Positions 27,262 to 37,516 of a DNA stretch of 64,000 bases are shown here, piece after piece (the stretch's first letter is position 1; each line of letters opens with the position of its first letter). The notes below the pieces were generated by a model. The model worked only from the letters and a program-made list of their open reading frames with translations, did not search any database and was not told where the DNA came from. Location of the stretch: contig CADDXC010000001.1 of the NCBI GenBank assembly GCA_902809985.1, positions 1,550,001-1,614,000 on the forward strand, written 5' to 3'. This DNA comes from Clostridiaceae bacterium BL-3. GTDB taxonomy: Bacteria; Bacillota; Clostridia; Clostridiales; Clostridiaceae. A program made the translations under genes and the position numbers.

Positions 27262-28737
27262 ATGAATATTTATGTTTTAGCCATCGTATTGTACATTGCG
27301 GCGCTTATTTTAATAAGTTATCTTGCTTCCAAAAGGGTCAAGGGCGGAAACGATTTTATGGTAGCTGGAAGAAAGCTTGGTCCCGGGTTGCTGTTTGCAA
27401 CGCTTATCGGTGGGAACATCGGTGCCGGTTCTACAGTTGGTATTACCGGCCTTGCTTATACATCAGGTATTTCTGCCGTATGGTGGATGATAACTTCTGC
27501 CATTGGCAGTGTGGTTCTGGCTTATTTTGTAGGGCCTAAAATCTGGGAGCTGTCCACTAAATATAATTTGATGACTTGCGGTGACTTCCTGGATAAAAGA
27601 TATTCAAAATATTTCAAAGGTGTATTTTCTACTATGATGTTTGTAGGAACCCTGGCTTTGTTTGCAGCACAATTAATGGGTGTTTCGTGGATATTAAATG
27701 TAACCGTCGGCATTCCTAAAACAACCGGAATTATCGTAGGTGCCATAGTTGTAACCGTATACTTTGCCTTCGGAGGGCTTGTATCTTCAGCTTATGTTGG
27801 AGTGTTGAAATTAGTAGTAGTATTAACCGGATTTATCATTGCTGTGCCCTTTGCGCTGTCTCACGTGGGAGGTTTTAGCGGACTTGAGACTTTAGTTGCA
27901 GCTAATCTAAATAACGCAGCTAGTACCACAAAATATTTCAGTTTCTTCGGGTTAGGAGCCACTGTGATACTAGGATATTTCTTTATGCTGACGCCTTCAT
28001 TCTTTGTATCCCCGGGTCTGGTAGGCATAGTTTATGGTGCAAAAGACAAATCAACTATAAGAAAAGGAACGATGTACAATGCAGTAGTACAGTTTTTATT
28101 CGCATTCATACCGGCAATAATAGGTATGTGTTCATTTGCAATGTTCCCTCATCTGGCTTCACAGGACTCAGCATTGCCTACTGCCATGATGAAGCTGCTG
28201 CCTACAGGAATATCAGCTATAGCTCTTGCAGCAGTATTTGCTGCAGAAATCAGTACTGCAGATACAGTACTTTATATGCTCAATGGTTCATTTACAAATG
28301 ATATCTATAAGACTTTTGTAAACCCAGACCTGTCGGATCAAGGAGTACTTAAAATGAGCAGAGGCGTTACATTTGCAAGTGGAGTTATCGGAGTAATACT
28401 TGCGCTATTTCTTCCTAATATAATAACGGCACTTACAATATTTTATACATTGATGTCAGTATCACTAACGGCACCACTGCTCTTCGGTATTTTTTCAACA
28501 AGGCCAACTGCAGCTGCGGCTTCGGTATCGGCAGTAGCAGGTGTTGCCCTTACACTTATAATCACTTATATATTTCCTGCATTTAAATTATTCAAGATAT
28601 TGAATGCACAGACAACTGGAATCATTCTTTCACTTATAATAATGGTCATCATGATGTATGCATTCCCGTCTAAAGCATTTAAAAAGGGCAAAAAACAGAT
28701 AGAACTGAACAACGTAGAAATTACTAAAGCACATTAA
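27262..28737 (+). CDS. Sodium:solute symporter (SSS family)
   Basis: This 491-residue protein has about 13 hydrophobic segments and the SSS core YLASKRVKGGNDFMVAGRKLG and GGNIGAGSTVG, a family that includes the pantothenate permease PanF. It lies between panB and the amidohydrolase (65 and 16 bases away), so its substrate is probably that of the amidohydrolase. Pantothenate is the best candidate from context, but the sequence alone does not show it. Confidence 0.88.
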   Translation: MNIYVLAIVLYIAALILISYLASKRVKGGNDFMVAGRKLGPGLLFATLIGGNIGAGSTVGITGLAYTSGISAVWWMITSAIGSVVLAYFVGPKIWELSTKYNLMTCGDFLDKRYSKYFKGVFSTMMFVGTLALFAAQLMGVSWILNVTVGIPKTTGIIVGAIVVTVYFAFGGLVSSAYVGVLKLVVVLTGFIIAVPFALSHVGGFSGLETLVAANLNNAASTTKYFSFFGLGATVILGYFFMLTPSFFVSPGLVGIVYGAKDKSTIRKGTMYNAVVQFLFAFIPAIIGMCSFAMFPHLASQDSALPTAMMKLLPTGISAIALAAVFAAEISTADTVLYMLNGSFTNDIYKTFVNPDLSDQGVLKMSRGVTFASGVIGVILALFLPNIITALTIFYTLMSVSLTAPLLFGIFSTRPTAAAASVSAVAGVALTLIITYIFPAFKLFKILNAQTTGIILSLIIMVIMMYAFPSKAFKKGKKQIELNNVEITKAH

Positions 28738-28753
28738 AATTGGAGGGATCTAA

Positions 28754-30397
28754 ATGAAATTTGATTATTCCTATGCTGACTACGCTTTTAAAAATGGAAA
28801 GGTAATTACAGTTAATGAAAAAGATGAAATAGTTGAGGCCGTAGCAGTGAAAGGTAATAAGATAGTTTATACAGGAACCGACGAAGGATTGGAGAAAATA
28901 ATAGACCAAGGCACAAAGGTCATAGACCTGAAAGGACGTACCTTGATGCCTGGAATTATTGATTCTCATTACCATCCTATCCTTAATGGTTTGCTGGAAG
29001 CAAAAATAGATGCGGCAATGATCGATACTCGTAATTGCAGATCAGTCTCAGAAATACTGGATATAATTCGTCAAGCTGTGAAACTGAAAAAGCCGGGACA
29101 GTGGATATCTATGATGGGATATGAACCGCTGCTTTTGAAGGAGAAGCGTCCTCCGTCTTTAGAGGAATTGGATTCAGCGGCTCCGGACAATCCTGTTCAC
29201 TGCATGCATGTTGGCGGACATATTTGCATGTATAATAGCAAGGCATTGGCTTATCTAAACGTATACAAACCGGAGGATGCAAAAAAGTATCCTGATGGTG
29301 AAGTGGAAGTTGCAGATGGAAAATTAACCGGACTGGTTCGTGGACATACACATTTTTGGCTGTGGGGTCAGGTGGATTATACTGAAGAAGCACAAATCAG
29401 GGCAGCAATGATTTCCCACAAGCAGCTTTTAGAAGCAGGTATCACTTCAATTCATGATTGTGGGGAATGCGGGCCCTCATCTTATCACACCATGCAGAAG
29501 CTCTGCCGGAATAAAATCTTTAGAGTACGTTCATACATGATGCTTCACAGCATTTTCGGAAAGCCGTATTCTCTTGAACAAAATGCACACTGGATGGATC
29601 TGGGGCTTATGTCGGGTTTAGGAGATGAACATTTTAAGATCGGTACCTGCAAATTCATGATTGACGGAGGCAGCGGAGCACCGTCATGTGCTACCAGAGA
29701 ACCATACAGCCATGATCCTGAATTAAAAGGTGAAAGAGGCTGGGAGAGGGAAGAAGTTGCAGAGTATATCAAAAAAATAAATGATGCCGAATGTCAAGCT
29801 TCTGCTCATGCCATCGGAGATATGGCCGTAGAATTTATGGTGGAAGGATATGAAAAAGCATTTAAAACTAATCCACGCCCTGACTTAAGGCATAGAATAG
29901 AACACTGCACATTAACTGATCAAGATTTGATTGACCGTATGGCAAAAATGAACATTTGTCCCAGTGTAAATGCCGGATTAGTGGCAGCATTTGGTGCAAA
30001 TTATGAAAAATTCTATGGAAAAAAAAGAATGAAATATTTCGGAGCCCTTAGGAGTATGCTGGATGCGGGGATTACGTGCTCTTTACACAGTGATGCACCT
30101 TCAGGTCCTTATGGACTGAAGGCAATTGACGGTGCGGTAAACCGTTATGACAGAAATAAAAATGTTCAGTGTGACAGAACACAGTCCGTCAGCGTTCCGG
30201 AGGCCATCAGATGCTCTACTTATAATGCAGCTTATGCTTCTTTTGAGGAGAAAATTAAGGGCAGCATTGAAGTAGGTAAATTAGCAGATATGATTATTTT
30301 ATCTAGGGACATCCTATCCATTGATCCAATGGATATTTACAACCTAGATGTTGATATGACCATGATTGACGGCAAGATTGAGTATATCAGAAATTAA
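28754..30397 (+). CDS. Amidohydrolase-superfamily protein (YtcJ-like)
   Basis: This 547-residue metal-dependent hydrolase of the YtcJ/AepA branch has the N-terminal HxH motif GIIDSHYHP (about residues 72-80), further histidines in ASAHAIGD and HRIEHC, and the late metal aspartate in LHSDAPSG. There is no signal peptide, so it is cytoplasmic. It is the last gene of the panB-symporter unit. Context suggests amide cleavage of pantothenate into pantoate and beta-alanine. Known pantothenases belong, to my knowledge, to other families, so this would be a new activity for YtcJ-like proteins. Confidence 0.85.
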   Translation: MKFDYSYADYAFKNGKVITVNEKDEIVEAVAVKGNKIVYTGTDEGLEKIIDQGTKVIDLKGRTLMPGIIDSHYHPILNGLLEAKIDAAMIDTRNCRSVSEILDIIRQAVKLKKPGQWISMMGYEPLLLKEKRPPSLEELDSAAPDNPVHCMHVGGHICMYNSKALAYLNVYKPEDAKKYPDGEVEVADGKLTGLVRGHTHFWLWGQVDYTEEAQIRAAMISHKQLLEAGITSIHDCGECGPSSYHTMQKLCRNKIFRVRSYMMLHSIFGKPYSLEQNAHWMDLGLMSGLGDEHFKIGTCKFMIDGGSGAPSCATREPYSHDPELKGERGWEREEVAEYIKKINDAECQASAHAIGDMAVEFMVEGYEKAFKTNPRPDLRHRIEHCTLTDQDLIDRMAKMNICPSVNAGLVAAFGANYEKFYGKKRMKYFGALRSMLDAGITCSLHSDAPSGPYGLKAIDGAVNRYDRNKNVQCDRTQSVSVPEAIRCSTYNAAYASFEEKIKGSIEVGKLADMIILSRDILSIDPMDIYNLDVDMTMIDGKIEYIRN

Positions 30398-30438
30398 TAC
30401 TGAAACAGCTGTCAAGCTGGAGGGAATGTAAAATTTTA

Positions 30439-30485
30439 GGCAGGAAAGGCTTCTATCAGTGATAGCGCATTTCTTGCCTTTTTAA
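30439..30485 (+). terminator. Intrinsic terminator after the amidohydrolase gene
   Basis: GGCAGGAAA (30439-30447) pairs with TTTCTTGCC (30470-30478), with an inner CTATC/GATAG stem and a TTTTT tail. Confidence 0.8.
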
Positions 30486-30610
30486 TTATGTCAAATTTGT
30501 TTAAAAAACAGATTAATTTAATTAATATATGTGTTATTAACTTGTGATAATGTCACCTTAAGTGTTGGATTGCCAACAAAACAATTTTTTATAACCTCCA
30601 TGAGTTCATA

Positions 30611-31066
30611 TTATCTATGAAATAACTTGAGTCCCAATGCAAGTATACCAGAAGTAATCAAAGGTCCTACTGGTACTCCACCCAGAAAAGCAGCAGCTAT
30701 TACTGCACCTAATATTAGGGCTGGCATTACATCACCATGACCTTGAACAGTAAGATACTGTAGTCCAAGTCCACTTAAATAGGTAGTAAATAGAGAAACC
30801 AATAATGCTGCGATACCAACCCAGGAAGTAAATACATTTTTTATATTTGTAGATGTAACCTTTCCATTTGCAATTGGAATTAAAATAGCAGCTATAAGCA
30901 ATACTAGTCCTATAAACATTCCATGATTCTCTATATACGGGAAAGTATACTTATCTATATTTAAGAGTTTAATAATTAATAGTATACAGGCTGCAATTGC
31001 CACAGAATTAGCTTTTCCTAATATTGAAGCTGCCAATATTACCAATAGAATAATATTTGATTCCAA
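30611..31066 (-). CDS. DUF441 family membrane protein
   Basis: This 151-residue protein has four hydrophobic segments. The pattern GKANSVAIAACILLI and GHGDVMPALILGAVIAAAFLGGVPVGPLI is typical of DUF441 (YeaL/YtwI). Function unknown. The start is TTG 31066, seven bases behind AGGAGTG. It stands alone between the amidohydrolase terminator and the nitrogenase-like operon. Confidence 0.85.
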   Translation of the reverse strand: MESNIILLVILAASILGKANSVAIAACILLIIKLLNIDKYTFPYIENHGMFIGLVLLIAAILIPIANGKVTSTNIKNVFTSWVGIAALLVSLFTTYLSGLGLQYLTVQGHGDVMPALILGAVIAAAFLGGVPVGPLITSGILALGLKLFHR

Positions 31067-31219
31067 TTTGAATCACTCCTTTATTTCACTCCAATATTAT
31101 ATATATATTTGAGATCATCTGTATAATGCAAAAAGAATTGTTAAATTAGCTGTTTTCTAAAAAGCACCAATGACATATCCATAAAAATAACAATTGCTCA
31201 CTCTCTTGATTTACTTCAG

Positions 31220-31483
31220 ATGTTGAAAGATGAAATTTTAGATATAGTTTATTCATTTATTCCATTAACAAAAATAGAGTATCAGTGCAATCATTTTGCA
31301 ACCGGCAAACTAGTTTTGGTAACTAATCCTTCAAATTCCAACTACTTTTCAGGCATAAAGAAAAAGGAGCTGCCGCAAATAAATTATTTATTCTGCAATC
31401 TTCCTTCTCAGGAAGTAGGAATATCTATTCAGGAGTTATTTCCAAGGATTATTCCTTCTTTTTTAATAATGCATAAAAATTAG
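31220..31483 (+). CDS. Small unrecognised open frame
   Basis: An 87-codon frame with moderately protein-like composition (LTKIEYQCNHFATGKLVLVTNP). No ribosome binding site precedes its ATG, and the open frame continues upstream without a better start, so it may be a gene fragment. No family recognised. The gap 31484-31791 holds the terminator at 31584-31643 and nothing else clear. Confidence 0.2.
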   Translation: MLKDEILDIVYSFIPLTKIEYQCNHFATGKLVLVTNPSNSNYFSGIKKKELPQINYLFCNLPSQEVGISIQELFPRIIPSFLIMHKN

Positions 31484-31583
31484 GGAATAGTTCCCTCAAA
31501 ATTTGTAGTCCAAAAGCTGAACCATAATTTCTCGGAATCTATACCCATATATCATCATTATTCTTTGTAAATAACTCACCTAA

Positions 31584-31643
31584 TAAAAATGCTAGAGACC
31601 TCATTATTTAAAATAAGAACAGTCTCTAGCATTTCTAGTCAAC
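31584..31643 (-). terminator. Terminator with conserved mini-hairpin after the NifH-like gene
   Basis: On the minus strand the mini-hairpin (31622-31643: CTAG/CTAG stem, loop AAATG) overlaps the 5' arm of a terminator with arms GCTAGAGAC and GTCTCTAGC and a TTTTTATT tail. It ends the Ssu/NifDKH-like operon and carries the same element as three leaders in this window. Confidence 0.75.
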
Positions 31644-31791
31644 TTTATAAAATATTTAGTTTAGTTCGTTGTGCTAAAAAATAGATTACCATAGGCGTCA
31701 TAATTACTTGATGACAAAATAATTTTTTAATTTTAACGTTAATCAAGCTCATCTCTATCAATATACTATTATCACCTATCTCATATGGAAA

Positions 31792-32634
<843 letters not shown>

Positions 32635-32696
32635 TTATTCCTCCATATCTCTATCTTTTTTATTTTAAATTTTTTAATAAACTGCAAAATAACAAA

Positions 32697-34088
32697 TTAC
32701 GCACTGGCACTGACTATGGTTGTATATATCTTTTCAATTAAAGTAAGTGCTCCCCTGTATCCTATATAGGATTTAGATAGTACAACTTCATAGGATGCAG
32801 GAAATCCGACTTCCACTATAAATCCTTTTAATTCTTTGGCCAGATCCCTTTCCCAGGTGGTTCCAAAAATAATAGGGGGCTTATGTCCAAAATCAGTGTT
32901 TCTTATCTTTTCATGAATAACATAGCTGTCTTCATCAAATTCCACATCTGTAGAAACATCATCTGCTATATGCTTGTATTCATTTTTAATGGCTTCCCTG
33001 TATTTCTCAGGTGGATTTTCAGTGATAATCTGCCTGGCAGGTATGAGCCCAAGCTGATTTACCAAAAATTTTGTAAGTGCCAGATTATACGCACTGTCAC
33101 CTATAACGGAAAATTTCGCCGGAAGTCCCCACCAGTATTCAGCATAAAAATCAGAAAAATCTTCAAGATATTCATAGTATTTTTTCTCCTCATTTTCTAT
33201 GAATTTTTCTGCTTTGCTTTTATCAATACCTGCAAAATCAACTACTTTTCTCAAAAAACTGCTGGTTTCCTTCGCTCCTATTGGAATCGTGGGGATATGC
33301 AGATATGGCTGACCATATTTCTCTTTTAAGTGTTCCGCAGTTTTAAGTCCCAGCCATGGAGATAAGACCAGATTAAATTGGGCCTTTTTTATATTTTTCC
33401 ACTCCGATACCCCCTGGGATTCGTGGCCAAATAAAATATTTACTTTAAGCCCAACACCTTCCAATATCCTCTTTATTTCCACCAGATCACCCCTCCAAAA
33501 AGTATTGTGAAAAGGCAGAAGAGACCATACATTTACAAGCCCTTTTTCAAGAGGACCACTATAATCCCCAACATATTGATCTATAATAGCTTCTGTAACC
33601 AACTCATGTCCTATAAAATTATTCCCCTTGAATCCTCCTGTTTCCGCATAAACTATAGGAAGACCTTTTGCCTGAAACTCTCCTACCACAGACCCCACAT
33701 CATCTCCTACAGTGTCTGGTATACAACCTGTCATCACTACAAACAAATCTGCATCCAGTACCTTAAAAGTGGCATCTATAAGCTCACGAAGTCTGTCCTC
33801 TCCTCCGAACACCACTTCCTTTTCATAGATATTGCTGCTGGGTACAACAGAAGCCCCGCCGTAGCCGCCGCCTTGGAAGCCATTATAAAAAGCTATATTG
33901 GCCGTCTGTTTGTCAACACAGCCAGGACCGCAATGGGCAATTGGTATAACCCTTGGAATTGCAAAAGCAGTATGCATGGCTCCAAGAGCACAGCCATATC
34001 TTATCTGTTCAATGGAATTTGATTTTTTCACAGCTCTATTAGAACCTTTATCTTCGCATTTCAGTTTTATATCTGGCAATTTATTCAC
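32697..34088 (-). CDS. Nitrogenase-like protein, NifK-type beta subunit (copy 2)
   Basis: This 463-residue beta subunit has P-cluster-type cysteines in YGCALGA (C33), HCGPGC (C53/C57) and MTGCIPDTVGDD (C122). It is clearly a paralogue of the copy at 13258-14595 (shared stretches such as EREVVFGGE/EKEVVFGGE, IVYAETGGFKG, LVNVWS), with an N-terminal extension of about 18 residues. It lies 16 bases after its NifD-like partner and 65 before NifH. Confidence 0.88.
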   Translation of the reverse strand: MNKLPDIKLKCEDKGSNRAVKKSNSIEQIRYGCALGAMHTAFAIPRVIPIAHCGPGCVDKQTANIAFYNGFQGGGYGGASVVPSSNIYEKEVVFGGEDRLRELIDATFKVLDADLFVVMTGCIPDTVGDDVGSVVGEFQAKGLPIVYAETGGFKGNNFIGHELVTEAIIDQYVGDYSGPLEKGLVNVWSLLPFHNTFWRGDLVEIKRILEGVGLKVNILFGHESQGVSEWKNIKKAQFNLVLSPWLGLKTAEHLKEKYGQPYLHIPTIPIGAKETSSFLRKVVDFAGIDKSKAEKFIENEEKKYYEYLEDFSDFYAEYWWGLPAKFSVIGDSAYNLALTKFLVNQLGLIPARQIITENPPEKYREAIKNEYKHIADDVSTDVEFDEDSYVIHEKIRNTDFGHKPPIIFGTTWERDLAKELKGFIVEVGFPASYEVVLSKSYIGYRGALTLIEKIYTTIVSASA

Positions 34089-34104
34089 TCCTATTCTACA
34101 AATA

Positions 34105-35607
34105 TCAATGTTGTTTTTGAAGTATATAAGGATCCTTCTGCTGAAGCCACCATTTCGTATAAGGCAGCTTCACATGCAGTCTAAGATCTTCATTGAATTT
34201 TTTACGGGCAAGTATATCCGATATAGTTTCTCCCAAATTTATAATACCCTGATAGCCTACTGCAAAATGTTCATCTCCCAGAGGGACTGCTGGAATTCCC
34301 ATCTTTGCAGCCAGTGGTGCAAGTCCACCGTGTCTTATTATAATAAAATCAGGATTTATATTCTTAAGCAGTCCATAAAATTGATACTGCTGTCTATTGC
34401 TAACACTAAAATTTGGTACATCACCATAATTATCTACTACAAATTTCAGAGAATCTTTTTTAGGATCATTGTCATCATAAGATGGATCATGGTGAAATAC
34501 CAATGAACCATCAACCTCAATTCCCAATTCCTTAAGCACTGCAATAAGTCCATGGGAATAGGCTGAACCTGTAGCTGCATAACCTTTTTTGCCCTTTAAA
34601 GATTTTTTGAGCTCTTCAATTTTAGGGGTTATTCTCCTGTGTTCTTCTTCTATATATATCTCTGCACTCTTTTCTCTGTGAGTAACCCTTCCGATTTCCC
34701 TTATCCATGCATCAGTTCCAGCTATTCCATAGGGCTGAGGCGCCTTTACTTCTGAAACTCCAAACTGCTGTTCCAGGCCTGCTGCCAGATAAGAAGACAG
34801 CGTATTACAAAATGAAACCGTAGCTGCAGCTTCTGACATCTGCTCCAGATCCTCCACTGTAGCCATATCCACTACATAATTGACTCTTAGCCCGAGTCTA
34901 GACAATATTGGTGTAAAGACATCACTGCCCCACAGATTTATTACATTCACCAGATCCTCCTGTTTCTTTTTGGGATTTTTACGTACTATCTGTCTCAATA
35001 TTCCATGTTGTGCTGCATCAAAACCCGTACTCCAGTGCTTGGATCTGAACCCTTCACAGTACATTGGAATAACAGGTATTTTAAATTTCTCCTGCATTTT
35101 GGAAGCTACACTATCTATGTCCTCTCCTATAATTCCAGTGGCACAGGATGTGGCAATAAAGATTGCCTTTGGGTGATGTCTGTCCCAAGCATCTTTTATT
35201 GACTGCTCCAATTTTCCAAGTGCCCCAAACACCATATCGGTCTCTTTTATATTTGTATTTATTATCTTGATATTTTCCACGGGCAGATTTCTAATAGCCA
35301 GCCCATTTCTGTATATGGAGTTATAGCACGCCTGTCCTGTACCACAGCCTATGGGAGCATGCTGAATCAAAACCGCATCTCTTATATTTCCCGCCTGACA
35401 CTCCACCATCTGTTCACTGCATCCTGAACCCTGAGTAAAGGGTCCTATGGTCTCACAAAGTCTTTTCCCTCCATTTCCTCTGCACCCTGCACAAGTGTAG
35501 GCAGAATCCCTGGAAAGCTCTGAAGCTTTTCCAGTTTTCCATCCTATAATAGTGCCCAGTCGTTCTTCCCTTGTTTTCACTACAGAAGTATTTAAATCAA
35601 ATTTCAT
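34105..35607 (-). CDS. Nitrogenase-like protein, NifD-type alpha subunit (copy 2)
   Basis: This 500-residue alpha subunit has P-cluster-type cysteines C63 (GSGCSEQ), C88 (HAPIGC) and C155 (ATSCATGIIGED), and C267 in SFCNTLSS at the cofactor-cysteine position. The His442-equivalent segment reads PLGDEHFAVGYQG, so the canonical histidine is a glycine, although a histidine lies three residues later. An N-terminal Cys pair CAGC (39-42) is extra. It overlaps the preceding permease by four bases. A MarD-like C-S lyase role is inferred. Confidence 0.88.
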   Translation of the reverse strand: MKFDLNTSVVKTREERLGTIIGWKTGKASELSRDSAYTCAGCRGNGGKRLCETIGPFTQGSGCSEQMVECQAGNIRDAVLIQHAPIGCGTGQACYNSIYRNGLAIRNLPVENIKIINTNIKETDMVFGALGKLEQSIKDAWDRHHPKAIFIATSCATGIIGEDIDSVASKMQEKFKIPVIPMYCEGFRSKHWSTGFDAAQHGILRQIVRKNPKKKQEDLVNVINLWGSDVFTPILSRLGLRVNYVVDMATVEDLEQMSEAAATVSFCNTLSSYLAAGLEQQFGVSEVKAPQPYGIAGTDAWIREIGRVTHREKSAEIYIEEEHRRITPKIEELKKSLKGKKGYAATGSAYSHGLIAVLKELGIEVDGSLVFHHDPSYDDNDPKKDSLKFVVDNYGDVPNFSVSNRQQYQFYGLLKNINPDFIIIRHGGLAPLAAKMGIPAVPLGDEHFAVGYQGIINLGETISDILARKKFNEDLRLHVKLPYTKWWLQQKDPYILQKQH

Positions 35608-36404
35608 AAATTATACCCTCCATTCAAATTGATACCATTGGACATTTTTTCGCTTTTATACCCCAACAATTTATTTTCAACAAATTTTATTACAGTATCC
35701 ATAAGCAACCCAAGGAAGGCTATTATAATGGCAATTGCAAATATGTTTTTTATGGCATAATTCTCCTGATTGTTTAAAATCAGCCATCCAAGTCCTGAAC
35801 TTGCTCCCATCATTTCTGCTGCTATGAGCATAAAAAATGAATACCCGCCGCTTATTCTGATTCCCACAAACACTGAAGGTAAAATTGAAGGCATACCTAC
35901 TTTCCAAAAAAGTTTCCACCTTTCAAGTCCAAATCCCCTTCCAGTTTTTATTATGGAAAAATCCATATGTCTGATTCCGTATATTGTGTTGAACATTATA
36001 GGCCAAGTACATGTCCATGCAATTATGACGATCTTGGGAATTTCACCAATACCTGAAAACAAGATAAGTACATGAAACAATATAAACGGATTTACCTGTG
36101 AAAATATTTCTATAACAGGCTCTGCCATCAAATCAACTTTTGAGAACCATCCTCCAAGCAGGCATCCAAGCGGTATTCCAATTATAATGGATATAATAAA
36201 ACCCACTAGTGCCCTTTCCACGCTTATGCCTATATTTGCAGCAAGATTTCCAGATATAAACATATTCCTCAAAGTTAAAATCACACTTGAAAATGGCGGA
36301 ATAAAAAGAGGATTTACTATTTCCAGTCTACTTGCAATTTCCCATACTGCAATAAATGCAAATATCACCAACAGCTTATAAAAAATATCTCTGTTATATT
36401 TCAC
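35604..36404 (-). CDS. ABC transporter permease, SsuC/TauC type (third permease)
   Basis: This 266-residue protein has about six hydrophobic segments and the coupling region AEPVIEIFSQVNPFILFHVLILF and SAGGYSFF-like motif SGGYSFFMLIAAEMMGAS. It belongs to the nitrate/sulfonate/taurine importer class. It overlaps the NifD-like gene (ATGA), so transport and reductase genes are translationally coupled. It is one of three permeases in the operon. Confidence 0.88.
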   Translation of the reverse strand: MKYNRDIFYKLLVIFAFIAVWEIASRLEIVNPLFIPPFSSVILTLRNMFISGNLAANIGISVERALVGFIISIIIGIPLGCLLGGWFSKVDLMAEPVIEIFSQVNPFILFHVLILFSGIGEIPKIVIIAWTCTWPIMFNTIYGIRHMDFSIIKTGRGFGLERWKLFWKVGMPSILPSVFVGIRISGGYSFFMLIAAEMMGASSGLGWLILNNQENYAIKNIFAIAIIIAFLGLLMDTVIKFVENKLLGYKSEKMSNGINLNGGYNL

Positions 36405-36425
36405 TTAAATCTCCACCTATATAAC

Positions 36426-37484
36426 TTATTTGTCCATATTCATATGATCATCTGTTTTCATGTCTGTATGCTTATCCTCATCCATCTTCATATTGTCATC
36501 TGTTTTCATATTCATGTGCTTATCCTCATCCATCTTCATATGATTCATCTGGGTATCACTGTCAATGTCCGTAACTTTGGAAATATGGGTAGCATAACTT
36601 CCAATACCTATAACTACAACAATAATTGAAACTATGGATACCACCTGCATTTTGTTAAATCTAGTTACGCTTTTCTTCCATCTGGCAAAACTAAAGACAT
36701 GTGTTGAATCCTTCCAGAAAAACAATTTATTCTGGATGTATATCAAAAATCTATTTAAAATAATTCCCAGAACTATAATGCAAACACCTGCTGCATACAT
36801 TCTTGGTATTTGATTGTTCATGGCAGAATTATGGAAAAGCCATCCCACTCCTGCAGTAGCACCTATCATCTCCGCTGCTATAAGCATAAAAAACGACATT
36901 TCAACTCCTATTCTAAGTCCTAAAAATATGGAAGGCGCTGCTCCCGGCACAATCACCTTTTTAAGCATCTCGGATTTGGACACATTCATGGACAATGCAG
37001 TTTTAATGAGAATAGGATCCACTCTCCTTACTCCCGATATGGTATTGTACAAAACAGGCCACAGACACACCCACGCCACCACTGCTAATTTTGCCGCTTC
37101 CCCTATGCCAAAAAACAATATAAATACAGGCATCAGTGAAAATGGGTTCACCTGAGAAAATATTCTAAAAAGTGGATCCAGTATATCCGCTGCCCGAGTC
37201 AGCCATCCTCCCAGTAGAAATCCAAGAGGTATTGCAATGACAGCTGCTATAATAAGTCCTATAAGTACCCTCCAAAGACTTACAGCAACATGTACTAGCA
37301 ATTCACTTTCTAGACACATCTCGTATAATTGAACCAGTACTTCTGACAATGAGGGAATAAATTGGGAGTCCAGTATGCCAATTTCAGGAAGAACCTGCCA
37401 CAGGATCAAAATCACTATTACTCCAAAATATTTCAAAATATAATAATGAAGGCCATTTTTAATTTCATATATTTCCTCATGCAC
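36426..37484 (-). CDS. ABC transporter permease, SsuC/TauC type, with Met/His-rich tail
   Basis: This 352-residue permease is about 80 residues longer than its two paralogues. After the usual core (VEMSFFMLIAAEMIGATAG) comes an extra hydrophobic segment (VSIVSIIVVVIGIGSYAT) and a tail of about 48 residues made of two 16-residue units rich in Met, Asp, Lys and His (KMDEDKHMNMKTDD). If the extra segment spans the membrane, the tail is outside and could bind a soft metal such as copper. The DNA repeats at 36448-36543. Confidence 0.87.
   Translation of the reverse strand: MHEEIYEIKNGLHYYILKYFGVIVILILWQVLPEIGILDSQFIPSLSEVLVQLYEMCLESELLVHVAVSLWRVLIGLIIAAVIAIPLGFLLGGWLTRAADILDPLFRIFSQVNPFSLMPVFILFFGIGEAAKLAVVAWVCLWPVLYNTISGVRRVDPILIKTALSMNVSKSEMLKKVIVPGAAPSIFLGLRIGVEMSFFMLIAAEMIGATAGVGWLFHNSAMNNQIPRMYAAGVCIIVLGIILNRFLIYIQNKLFFWKDSTHVFSFARWKKSVTRFNKMQVVSIVSIIVVVIGIGSYATHISKVTDIDSDTQMNHMKMDEDKHMNMKTDDNMKMDEDKHTDMKTDDHMNMDK
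36448..36543. repeat. Two 48-bp tandem repeats coding for the Met/His-rich tail
   Basis: Units at 36448-36495 and 36496-36543 both begin TCATCTGTTTTCAT and share CTTATCCTCATCCATCTTCA. They differ at few positions, so expansion is recent or still possible. Partial units flank both sides. Confidence 0.8.
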
Positions 37485-37516
37485 GGTCTTATATTACTCC
37501 CCTCAATTTAAAATCA

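Noticed and set aside
31067-31220. Possible S-box remnant (ATCAAGAGAG and GGTGC on the minus strand)
   Set aside because: Core motifs for the GGCCC and CCGGCAACC segments are missing, so it does not form an aptamer.
36426-36600. CRISPR-like short repeat
   Set aside because: Two adjacent 48-bp units without spacers, in frame inside a coding sequence; it is a coding tandem repeat.
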